DNA of 64,000 nt from Jannaschia pohangensis (GTDB lineage: Bacteria > Pseudomonadota > Alphaproteobacteria > Rhodobacterales > Rhodobacteraceae): NCBI RefSeq assembly GCF_900113875.1, contig NZ_FORA01000001.1, forward strand, positions 992,001-1,056,000. Reading direction: 5' to 3'. Numbering within the stretch: the stretch's first letter is position 1; each line of letters starts with the position of its first letter. Positions 44,120 through 51,960 of this stretch are shown here, piece by piece. A model generated the notes under the pieces. That model saw nothing but the letters and a program-made list of their open reading frames with translations. It had not been told where the DNA came from and searched no databases. The position numbers and the translations under genes are program-made.

Positions 44120-45199
44120 CTATGCGAGGCCGTCGCCGATCAACCTGAGGGCGAGTTCGGTGAACGCATCGGCCATCGGACCCTCGCCCGCTGCGATCGG
44201 CACCCCGCCGTCGCCCGCCAGACGGGTGTCCAGATCAATCGGCAAGGCGCCCAGGAACGGCAGGCCAAGACGCGACGCTTCCGCTGCCACGCCACCATGG
44301 CCGAAGATATGCGCCTCATGCCCGCAGTTGGGGCAATGGAACGTCGACATGTTCTCGATCAGGCCGATCACCGGCGTCTTGAGCGTGGCGAACATGTCGA
44401 GGGCCTTGCGCGCATCCAGAAGGGCCACATCCTGTGGGGTGCAAACCACGATGGCCCCCGCAAGCAGCGTCTTGGTGCAAAGTGTCAGCTGCACATCCCC
44501 CGTCCCTGGAGGCAGATCGACGATCAGCACGTCGAGCGGGCCGCCCGCGTGATGGGTCCAGTCGACCTGGCCCAACATCTGCTGCAAGGCGCCCATGAGC
44601 ATCGGGCCGCGCCAGACCACGGCCTTGTCCTCGGCCAGCATCAGACCGATCGACATGACGGTGACGCCATGCGCCTGAAGCGGCAGGATCGTCTTGCCGT
44701 CGGGCGACGCGGGCCGCTTGTTCACGCCCATCATCCGCGGCTGGCTCGGCCCATAGATGTCGGCGTCGAGCAGGCCGACCTTCTTGCCCTGACGCGCCAG
44801 GGCGACGGCCAGGTTGGCCGACACGGTGGATTTGCCCACGCCGCCCTTGCCCGATGCGATGGCGATGACCTGCCGCACGCCCGGCACGCGCATCGGCCCC
44901 TCCTGCGGTTTGGGATGCCCGCCGATCTTGAGAGACGGCGGCGCCTTGTCCACCGTGGGCGCGGTCAGGACGGCCTGCACCCGGGCCACGCCGGGCAGGG
45001 CCGCGACGGCGGCCTCGGCGGCGGCGCGCATCGGCTCCATCACCTTGGCGATCTCGGTCGACGGGGCTTCGAGCACGAAGCGCACGCTGTCGCCCTCGAC
45101 CATCAGGGCGCGCACCATGTCACGGCTGACGATATTGCCGTCGTCCGGTGTCCGGATTTCGGCGAGCGCGGCGGTAACGGCGTCTTTGGTGATCGGCAT
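44120..45199 (-). CDS. apbC: Mrp/ApbC-type iron-sulfur cluster carrier ATPase
   Basis: A 359-residue P-loop ATPase. An N-terminal MIP18/DUF59 domain (about 1-85) is followed by the deviant Walker [17 protein letters not shown] (G117-T125). The CxxC in [18 protein letters not shown] would bridge an Fe-S cluster in the dimer. It carries clusters to apo-enzymes. It is followed by no obvious partner and preceded by an MFS gene 24 bp upstream. Confidence 0.93.
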   Translation of the reverse strand: MPITKDAVTAALAEIRTPDDGNIVSRDMVRALMVEGDSVRFVLEAPSTEIAKVMEPMRAAAEAAVAALPGVARVQAVLTAPTVDKAPPSLKIGGHPKPQEGPMRVPGVRQVIAIASGKGGVGKSTVSANLAVALARQGKKVGLLDADIYGPSQPRMMGVNKRPASPDGKTILPLQAHGVTVMSIGLMLAEDKAVVWRGPMLMGALQQMLGQVDWTHHAGGPLDVLIVDLPPGTGDVQLTLCTKTLLAGAIVVCTPQDVALLDARKALDMFATLKTPVIGLIENMSTFHCPNCGHEAHIFGHGGVAAEASRLGLPFLGALPIDLDTRLAGDGGVPIAAGEGPMADAFTELALRLIGDGLA

Positions 45200-45223
45200 G
45201 TCGGTCCCTTTCGAGCGTTGCCT

Positions 45224-46414
45224 TCACCTGATGGCTTGCGCGCGCGAAGGCAAGACCAGGATGGCGGCAACCAATGTGCCGCCAAGGCCCGACCAGAACA
45301 GAACCTTGGGCAGATCGACCAGAGCGGCCCCCCACCCCAGAAGGCCGGACCCGAAGGCGACCGCGCCGATCCCCACCACGACCCAGAGCGACATGACCCG
45401 GCCGCGCAGATCGTCCGGCAGCACTTCCTGCATCGCGGCCTGGAGGCTGACGCCGCAGAAGGTGGACGCAAAGCCGAGGACCGCCGTCCAGCACAGGGCC
45501 GCGATCCAGCCCGAGGACAGCCCAAGCGCCGCCAGCGCCGCGATGCCCGCGACCAGGATGACGCGCGTCAGGGTGGGAATGCCGCCCTGCCCCGCGCCCG
45601 CCGCCTTGGCCAGTGCAGCGACCAGGGCCCCGCCGCCCGCCGTCGCCGTCAGCAGGCCCAGACCCTCTGCCCCGCGCCCGTGCACGCCTTCGGCCATCAC
45701 CGGCAACAGCTCCAGATAGCCGCGCACCAGGATCGCCATCACCGCCGTCAGCCCCATGGCCTGCCGCGCCATGGGCGTGCTCAGGATATAGGAGACGCCT
45801 TGACGAATGCCGCCCAGGATCGAGGTGCGCGCCGACCCCGGCAAGGCCCGAGGATCCATCCAGCGCACGGCAAAGAGCATCGGCAGATAGAGCAGTGCCG
45901 AAAGCCACAGCGTCGCGACCGCCCCGACCGAGGCAAGGGCCAGACCGGTCAGCACCGGGGCAATCATCCGCGCCAGATTGAAATTCAGCGCGGAAAGGGC
46001 GACGACGTTTGGAACATCCGAGTTCGGCACAAGGCGCGGGCCGAGCGACATGCGCACCGGATGATGCGCCGCCGTGACCAGACCGATGGCCAGCGACAGC
46101 ACGATCAATGCGCCTTTGCCGAGGCCCGGGCCACCCGCGATCAAGGCCGCGACCGCCAGCAGTACCGCCATCGTGGCCGAGGTCGAGAAAATGGCCCGGC
46201 GGATATCGGCGCGGTCCACCAGAACCCCGAACACGGGGCCCGCGAAAATCATCGGCGCCAGCCCCAGGGCGGCGATCAACCCCACGAAGGCCGGCGAGGC
46301 CGATACCTCCCAGGCGAGCCACCCAAGGGTGACCCGTTGCGCCCAGAGTGCCTGCACAAGTGGGACCGCCGCAAAGAAGTAGGCACGGAAGCCGATATGG
46401 GAGAGCGCGCTCAT
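45224..46414 (-). CDS. MFS transporter (EntS-like)
   Basis: A 396-residue major facilitator with about twelve membrane helices. The N-terminal FRAYFFAAVPLVQALWAQ and the loop GVLVDRADIRRAIFS are typical, and the layout resembles the EntS/MFS_3 exporters. The substrate is unknown. Confidence 0.87.
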   Translation of the reverse strand: MSALSHIGFRAYFFAAVPLVQALWAQRVTLGWLAWEVSASPAFVGLIAALGLAPMIFAGPVFGVLVDRADIRRAIFSTSATMAVLLAVAALIAGGPGLGKGALIVLSLAIGLVTAAHHPVRMSLGPRLVPNSDVPNVVALSALNFNLARMIAPVLTGLALASVGAVATLWLSALLYLPMLFAVRWMDPRALPGSARTSILGGIRQGVSYILSTPMARQAMGLTAVMAILVRGYLELLPVMAEGVHGRGAEGLGLLTATAGGGALVAALAKAAGAGQGGIPTLTRVILVAGIAALAALGLSSGWIAALCWTAVLGFASTFCGVSLQAAMQEVLPDDLRGRVMSLWVVVGIGAVAFGSGLLGWGAALVDLPKVLFWSGLGGTLVAAILVLPSRAQAIR

Positions 46415-46549
46415 GCTGTCATGAAACCATTACAAAAATGCCCCGAAAAAGAGCGACTTGACCCAAAATTCGCCGCTTTCAACCCGTGGAGCCGTTTCAA
46501 CCCCCCTGGCCATGCAAATGCTGCATAGCGGCATTGAATGTCCCGGGGA

Positions 46550-46578
46550 TTGTGCGGGTGCAGCATCGTTGTCATCTT
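46550..46578 (+). promoter_or_regulatory. candidate heat-shock-type (RpoH) promoter of the DUF1127/sRNA unit
   Basis: TTGTGC at 46550-46555 and CATCTT at 46573-46578 are separated by 17 bases. The pair resembles the RpoHI/RpoHII-type promoters of Rhodobacter (TTG box, CCATnTT-like -10), which drive the homologous locus there. It lies 81 bp before the DUF1127 start. Confidence 0.4.
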
Positions 46579-46658
46579 CCTCTCAACGAAACACGGCGTC
46601 GAACGGCAATGGGGCCGGGACGCATAGGGCCAGAAGGCCCGCATCAAAGGAAATGACA

Positions 46659-46880
46659 ATGGCTTACACAACCTATGGCAATTCGGCCGCAGCCTCCACC
46701 TCCCTGCGGGACCGCATCGCGGCACGCTTTGACGCAATCCGCGAGGCAGCAGCCAAGCGCCGGATCTACCGCACCACCCTGAGCGAACTTTCCGCTCTGT
46801 CCAACCGCGATCTCAACGACCTCGGCCTGAGCCGGTCGATGATCCGTTCGGTCGCCCTGGAAGCCGCGTACGGCAAGTAA
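46659..46880 (+). CDS. DUF1127 protein, CcaF1-like
   Basis: A 73-residue protein. AAAGGA seven bases before the ATG at 46659 sets the start. The DUF1127 signature is ELSALSNRDLNDLGLSRSMI near the C-terminus, after an Arg/Ala-rich helix. In Rhodobacter sphaeroides the DUF1127 protein RSP_6037 (CcaF1, 71 residues) is cotranscribed with the CcsR1-4 sRNAs, binds RNA and affects sRNA processing. The same arrangement here makes this its likely counterpart. Confidence 0.88.
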   Translation: MAYTTYGNSAAASTSLRDRIAARFDAIREAAAKRRIYRTTLSELSALSNRDLNDLGLSRSMIRSVALEAAYGK

Positions 46881-46892
46881 GGAATTCCCGTC

Positions 46893-47260
46893 CTGCCATC
46901 TCCTCCCTTTGGCAGTAGGGTAAATGCGACGGGAGCCTCCTCCTCCCTTGGTTGTCGTCGCAACTTTTTCCCGGCCCTCCTCCTCCCTTTGGGCCCGGGG
47001 ATCGCCTGACCCTCTCCTCCTCCCCTGAGGGTCGGGCACCGTGAAGGACCGGTCGCGCTCTCCTCCTCCCTTGGGCGCGACCGGGGCCCTTCGACAAATC
47101 TCGGGAACCGTTCGGCCTTTCCGGCGTTCCCAACTGAATTCGATGCGTGGCCCTCCTCCCGATCAGCCACGCTCGGACCGGAAGACCGCCCTCCTCCCTC
47201 CCTTGGGTCGGCCTTCCAAAGACAGAGACGGCGGTGCCCATCCTCCCTTGGGCACCGCCG
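46893..47260 (+). ncRNA. tandem CcsR-like sRNA array (CCTCCTCCC-loop hairpins)
   Basis: Eight hairpins carry a pyrimidine loop with CCTCCTCCC or a near match: 46893-46915, 46926-46961, 46970-47000, 47005-47036, 47049-47084, 47145-47172, 47180-47217 and the terminator 47228-47260. Six loops hold the exact nonamer. Stems are unrelated to each other (for example CCGGTCGCGC/GCGCGACCGG and GCGTGGC/GCCACGC), so structure is kept while sequence is not. A ninth hairpin without the motif lies at 47103-47131. CcsR RNAs have two such hairpins each, so this equals four CcsR units. Confidence 0.85.
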
Positions 47261-47266
47261 TTTTTT
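47228..47266 (+). terminator. Rho-independent terminator of the CcsR-like array
   Basis: ACGGCGGTGCCC pairs perfectly with GGGCACCGCCGT, with loop ATCCTCCCTT, and is followed by a run of six T. The loop itself keeps the CCTCCC motif, so the terminator doubles as the last sRNA hairpin. Confidence 0.92.
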
Positions 47267-47315
47267 GTTTGAGCATCGAAAATCATCCTCGCGCCGCAAC
47301 GGACCGCAAGGCGGT

Positions 47316-47987
47316 TCAGCGCCCAGTGCGCTCGCGCAGGACCGCTCCAACCCGCCGCAGTCCGAGTTCGACGCCACTGTCCACGTTCACGCGCTGCGCG
47401 ATGAAGATGATGAGATCACTTCCAACGGATACAAACGAAACTTCGGTCAGGATGGGAGAGGTCGTCACGTCGGGCATGACGAAGGCCGTGCTCATGATCA
47501 CCCCGCGCGTCCCGGCTGCATTCGCCGTGACATCCACACTCTGTGCGACCTCGGCGCCGGATCGCGTCAAAAGGAAATGAAACACTGGCCTCAGGACCAG
47601 GGCGTCGGTCAGGCGGATGTCCCGGCCATCGCGGCTGGCTCCGGCGGCGTCGACCGAAAGGTCGAACAAGGCCGATGCCCGCGCGTCGAGATCGGCAGGG
47701 TCGGTGAAATCCGTCTGCATCGCAACGGCGAGGATTTCCTGATAGACTTCACTCGCCTGCTCCCAAGGCTCTACACGCGCCGTTTCAATCACCAGAACAT
47801 GGGGCGGCTGACCACTGTCGCGCGCCTTGACGAAATGCCCATCCGGAACCGGCAGGGTATGTGTCCGGTGCCCAGATCTGATCTCGGATGTCTGTTGCGC
47901 AAGGGCGGGCACGGCCGCCGACGTCAGCATCAGACAACAGAAATACCTTGAATGTATCCGCGTCTCTTTCCGCTGCGCCCCGCACAT
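47316..47987 (-). CDS. exported protein, unknown
   Basis: A 223-residue protein with a probable signal peptide (YFCCLMLTSAAVPALAQ, cleavage after about residue 31). The mature part is a mixed alpha/beta protein with no recognised domain; VLIIETARVEP-like strands and FIAQRVNVDSGVELGLRRVG near the end suggest a stable fold. It converges on the sRNA array terminator and lies 17 bp upstream of the 3' end of uvrD-side sequence. Confidence 0.6.
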   Translation of the reverse strand: MCGAQRKETRIHSRYFCCLMLTSAAVPALAQQTSEIRSGHRTHTLPVPDGHFVKARDSGQPPHVLVIETARVEPWEQASEVYQEILAVAMQTDFTDPADLDARASALFDLSVDAAGASRDGRDIRLTDALVLRPVFHFLLTRSGAEVAQSVDVTANAAGTRGVIMSTAFVMPDVTTSPILTEVSFVSVGSDLIIFIAQRVNVDSGVELGLRRVGAVLRERTGR

Positions 47988-48004
47988 CGGACTTGGTCCG
48001 GTGC

Positions 48005-50434
48005 CTAGAAGGGCACGTCTCCCGCCTGCTCCGCAGGCAGCAGAAACCGGCCCACGATCTTCTTGGACCCGGCCTTGTCGAATTCCACATCCAGCTTGTC
48101 GCCCTCGATGGCGATGACCTCGCCATAGCCGAACTTGGTGTGGAACACCCGATCACCTTCGGTGAAGGCCGACACCGCCGTGGCGTCGATGGTCAGGTTG
48201 CGCGCCTCGCTCGGCTGGCGCAGGGGGCGCGTGGCGTTCGATTGCAGCCGTCGCCAGCCGGGGGAGTTGTAGACATCCGCCTTGGCGGCCTGTTCCTGAA
48301 GGTTGGACGTGACGCCACCCGACATCGCCGCATGTTGCGCCGCCGCCATCCCGATCGCGCCGAACCCGCCACCATAAAGGCCGGGCGGGGTCAGAACCTC
48401 CACATGCGCCTCGGGCAATTCATCGATGAACCGCGACGGCAGGGCCGACTGCCACTGGCCGTAGACCCGCCGGTTGGCCGCGAAACTGATGGTGCAGATT
48501 TCCTCGGCGCGGGTGATGCCGACATAGGCCAGCCGCCGCTCCTCCTCGAGGCCCTTGACGCCGCTCTCGTCCATCGACCGCTGCGACGGGAACAGGCCGT
48601 CCTCCCATCCGGGCAGGAAGACCACCGGAAACTCCAGCCCCTTGGCCCCGTGCAGCGTCATCAGGGTGACCATGGGTTCGTCCTGCGACTGCTCGTTGTC
48701 CATGATGAGCGAGACATGTTCGAGGAAACCCTGAAGGTTCTCGAACCCCTCCAGCGCCTTGACCAGTTCCTTGAGGTTTTCCAGCCGACCCGGCGCCTCG
48801 GGCGTCTTTTCGTTCTGCCAGAAGGTCGTGTAGCCGGATTCGTCCAGGATTTCCTCGGCCAAGCGGATATGATCGCGCCCATCCAGCAATTCCGCCCGCC
48901 AGCGGTCGAACCCGTCGCAGAGTTCCTTGAGCGCCGCGCCGCCCTTGCCGCCGATCGTCTTGGTCGCGACACAGAGCTTGGCCCCTTCCAGCAGGGAAAT
49001 GCCGTTCGACCGGGCCATGACCTGAATGGTCTGCTGCGCCTTGTCGCCAAGACCGCGCTTGGGTGTGTTCACGATCCGCTCGAAGGCCAGATCGTCGTCG
49101 GGGCTGACCACGACGCGGAAATAGGCCATGGCGTCGCGGATTTCCAAACGCTCATAGAAGCGCGGCCCCCCGATCACGCGGTACGGCAGCCCGATGGTCA
49201 GGAACCGATCCTCGAAGGCGCGCATCTGATGCGAGGCGCGGACGAGGATGGCCATGTCATCTAGCGATTTCGGGTCGAGGCCACGGGTCCCGCGTTGCAG
49301 GCTCTCGGCCTCTTCGCCGATCCAGCGCGCTTCCTCGTCACCGTCCCAATGACCGATCAGGCGGACTTTCTCGCCCTCCTCGGCCTCGGTCCACAGGGTC
49401 TTGCCCAGACGTCCCTTGTTGCCCGCGATCACTGCGGATGCGGCGGCCAGGATGTGCGGGGTGGAGCGGTAATTCTGCTCCAGCCGGATGATCTCCGCCC
49501 CCTCGAAATCCTTCTCGAAGCGCAGGATGTTGCCCACCTCGGCCCCGCGCCAGCCGTAGATCGACTGATCGTCGTCGCCCACGCAGCAGATGTTGCGATG
49601 CCCGCCCGCCAACAGTCGCAGCCAGAGATATTGGGCGACGTTGGTATCCTGGTATTCGTCCACCAGGATATAGCGGAACCAATTGCGGTACTTTTGCAGG
49701 ATGTCGTCATGGGTCTGGAAGATGCCGATGACATGCATCAACAGGTCCCCGAAATCGACCGCGTTCAGCGTCAGAAGCCGGTCCTGATACTGACGATAGA
49801 GCGCCACCCCCTGCCCGTCGAAGGCCTGCGCCTCGGCCGCTGGGATCTTGTCGGGGGTCCAGGCGCGGTTCTTCCAGTGGTCGATGATGCCCGCCAGCAT
49901 CCGGGGCGGCCACTTCTTCTCGTCCATGTCGGCGGCGACGATCAACTGCCGAAGAAGGCGGTTCTGGTCGTCGGTATCGAGGATGGTGAAGTTGGATTTG
50001 AGGAACAGCTCGCGGCTCCCGCCTTCCAGAAGCGGGTCGGGCACCGTGCGGCCCACCAGTTCGGCGTGACGGCGCAGCAGTTTCACGCAGACCGAATGGA
50101 AGGTGCCGAGCCAGGGCATCCCCTCGGCCACCTCGCCCATCATGGCCCCCACACGGTCGCGCATTTCGCGCGCGGCCTTGTTGGTGAAGGTCACGGCCAG
50201 AATTTCGTTCGGACGCGCCTTGCCCTGCGCCATCAGATGCGCGATCCGGGCGGTCAGGGCGCGGGTCTTGCCGGTCCCCGCCCCCGCCAGCATCAGGACC
50301 GGCCCGTCCACCGTCTGGACGGCCTGCAACTGCGCCGGGTTCAACCCGTCGAGATAGGGCGCGGGCCGGGCGGACATGGCGCGGGCCGACAGGCTGGCCC
50401 CCTCGAAGGCGTCGGATTCGTCGAACTGAGTCAT
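48005..50434 (-). CDS. uvrD: DNA helicase II (UvrD/PcrA)
   Basis: An 809-residue superfamily 1 helicase that unwinds DNA 3' to 5' in excision and mismatch repair. Motif I is LAGAGTGKTRAL (about 50-61), motif II ILVDEYQDTNVAQ, motif III GDDDQSIYGWRGA, and VTLMTLHGAKGLEFP and ERRLAYVGITRA are motifs V and VI. The C-terminus has a Tudor-like domain (GDRVFHTKFGYGEVIAIEGD) that binds RNA polymerase in PcrA/UvrD. Length is normal. Confidence 0.96.
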   Translation of the reverse strand: MTQFDESDAFEGASLSARAMSARPAPYLDGLNPAQLQAVQTVDGPVLMLAGAGTGKTRALTARIAHLMAQGKARPNEILAVTFTNKAAREMRDRVGAMMGEVAEGMPWLGTFHSVCVKLLRRHAELVGRTVPDPLLEGGSRELFLKSNFTILDTDDQNRLLRQLIVAADMDEKKWPPRMLAGIIDHWKNRAWTPDKIPAAEAQAFDGQGVALYRQYQDRLLTLNAVDFGDLLMHVIGIFQTHDDILQKYRNWFRYILVDEYQDTNVAQYLWLRLLAGGHRNICCVGDDDQSIYGWRGAEVGNILRFEKDFEGAEIIRLEQNYRSTPHILAAASAVIAGNKGRLGKTLWTEAEEGEKVRLIGHWDGDEEARWIGEEAESLQRGTRGLDPKSLDDMAILVRASHQMRAFEDRFLTIGLPYRVIGGPRFYERLEIRDAMAYFRVVVSPDDDLAFERIVNTPKRGLGDKAQQTIQVMARSNGISLLEGAKLCVATKTIGGKGGAALKELCDGFDRWRAELLDGRDHIRLAEEILDESGYTTFWQNEKTPEAPGRLENLKELVKALEGFENLQGFLEHVSLIMDNEQSQDEPMVTLMTLHGAKGLEFPVVFLPGWEDGLFPSQRSMDESGVKGLEEERRLAYVGITRAEEICTISFAANRRVYGQWQSALPSRFIDELPEAHVEVLTPPGLYGGGFGAIGMAAAQHAAMSGGVTSNLQEQAAKADVYNSPGWRRLQSNATRPLRQPSEARNLTIDATAVSAFTEGDRVFHTKFGYGEVIAIEGDKLDVEFDKAGSKKIVGRFLLPAEQAGDVPF

Positions 50435-50557
50435 GCATGACAGATAGAACGACCCGGCCCGCGAGGAAAGAGCGTGTTCATGATCTGTTCATAAGTTGGT
50501 GAACCCGAGGAATGCGCCGGTCATAAATCCGCCAAGGTGGCCCGGCATCGCAAGGCA

Positions 50558-51142
50558 ATGAGCACGTTCGACGCGATCCTTGAATTCGTAGCATCCATCC
50601 TGTTTTCGTGGGAGCTTGTCAGGGCGGCCGCGGTCGCGATCGTGACGACGGGCCTGGGCCAGCTCTGCGCATCGGTCCTGCGCCGATCCGCGCCGATCGA
50701 CCTCGGGGCGTTGACCTGCATGTCGCGGCCTCACGGCGGTGTCTGCCTCGGCGTTGCGTTCGCTCTGATGGTGTCCGGCTCTGCCATGATGTGGTGGGGA
50801 TGGCGCAGTCCCGACCTGACCGGCACCATTTTCTGCTACGTCACGGCCTCCATGTTCCTCGTGCCGGCCATCTTCCTGGGACAGGCGACCGACGACCGCT
50901 ACAGCGTGGTCTGGGACGACACGTCCGTCGAAGGGCCCGAGCGATTGCTGACCCTGTGGCCCAATCGGCATCGCATCCCCGTCGACAAGATTTGCCATGT
51001 GACGCGGGCGTCGCCGCACCACTGGGTCGCCGTGACCCGTGACGGGCGACAGATCTCGTGGTCGACGCTGCACTGCGGGGCGCGGTTCCTGATGCTGACG
51101 CTCCTTGTCCATTCACAACAGGACCTCGATCCTAGCGGTTGA
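50558..51142 (+). CDS. hypothetical membrane protein
   Basis: A 194-residue protein with three hydrophobic segments (LVRAAAVAIVTTGLGQLCA, GVCLGVAFALMVSGSAMMWW, GTIFCYVTASMFLVPAIFLG) and a C-terminal part with SVVWDDTSVEGPERLLTLWP, which resembles the PH-like domains of bacterial membrane proteins. No family can be named. A GTG start at 50537 is also possible. Confidence 0.6.
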   Translation: MSTFDAILEFVASILFSWELVRAAAVAIVTTGLGQLCASVLRRSAPIDLGALTCMSRPHGGVCLGVAFALMVSGSAMMWWGWRSPDLTGTIFCYVTASMFLVPAIFLGQATDDRYSVVWDDTSVEGPERLLTLWPNRHRIPVDKICHVTRASPHHWVAVTRDGRQISWSTLHCGARFLMLTLLVHSQQDLDPSG

Positions 51143-51198
51143 GAGGCCCGGCAACGGCCCCGAGTGTCCGGAACACACAAGGCGAAAGGACCGATACG

Positions 51199-51867
51199 AT
51201 GCGCGATGATGCAGGGCTGCCATCCAAAGACTGGGCGCGCGGATTGCGGATGCTCGGATACATCCTTGGGGTGATCGGCGCGCTGCTCCTCGTGGTCCCG
51301 ATCCTCGGTCTTGTCGGCAGCCCAGACACCTTTGCCGCCGACGCCGTGACCGAGGATGATTTTACCAACCGCGACCGTCAGGCGATGCTGATGGGCATGG
51401 TGCACGGGGCGGCGACGTCGATCTATCTCCTGCCCATCGGCAATGCGACCCTGGAAGGGCGACTTGGCCGCAGCGGCGTTTTCTTCACGCCGATCACAAA
51501 TTCCGACACGTCGCCCGACGGCGACGTCGCGGTCTTCATCGCCTCGCCCACCGTGACCGGTCTGACGCGCGAGACGGTCAATCCCGCGGTGCGCACCTAT
51601 CTGGACGAGCTGGCGGATCAGCCGGACCCGGATGCGATGCTGGTGACCCTGCTGCCGCAGGGGGACCACGACATATTTCGGTCTTTGGGGACCCAACTGC
51701 CGGGTGTGACCGCAACCACGCTCTTCGTCTGGCCAGATCACGTGGTGGCGACCGAATTCGGCGGCCCGTCCGACCCACCCGGCTTCTGGCAGGCGGGGCT
51801 GACGTTGCTGGCATCGGCCCTGGCCTTCGGCGCGGCGGCGGTCCTGCGTCGACGCCAAGGCAGTTGA
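51199..51867 (+). CDS. hypothetical membrane protein
   Basis: A 222-residue protein. AAAGGA precedes the ATG at 51199. Membrane helices lie at both ends (LGYILGVIGALLLVVPILGL and GLTLLASALAFGAAAVLR), enclosing a soluble domain of about 150 residues with DVAVFIASPTVTGLTRETV. I recognise no domain. It follows the previous membrane gene by 56 bp and may be its partner. Confidence 0.62.
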   Translation: MRDDAGLPSKDWARGLRMLGYILGVIGALLLVVPILGLVGSPDTFAADAVTEDDFTNRDRQAMLMGMVHGAATSIYLLPIGNATLEGRLGRSGVFFTPITNSDTSPDGDVAVFIASPTVTGLTRETVNPAVRTYLDELADQPDPDAMLVTLLPQGDHDIFRSLGTQLPGVTATTLFVWPDHVVATEFGGPSDPPGFWQAGLTLLASALAFGAAAVLRRRQGS

Positions 51868-51960
51868 TGCGCCCGCAGGTCTACCCACTAACCCGGTGTT
51901 GCCGCGCTGCGGCGTTGTCGTTACCAAATCGTTACGTGCAACGCCCCGGGGGACGAACCA

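Noticed and set aside
46441-46465. CTTGACC as -35 box of the DUF1127 promoter
   Set aside because: It is about 200 bp upstream of the gene with no matching -10 box at suitable spacing; TTGTGC-17-CATCTT is a better candidate.
44012-46528. 838-codon open frame on the plus strand
   Set aside because: It is the antisense of apbC and the MFS gene, is His/Arg/Gln-rich and has no recognisable motif.
46893-47260. CRISPR-like array
   Set aside because: The repeated CTCCTCCC elements have irregular spacing and lie in hairpin loops with unrelated stems; there are no cas genes. It fits a CcsR-type sRNA array.
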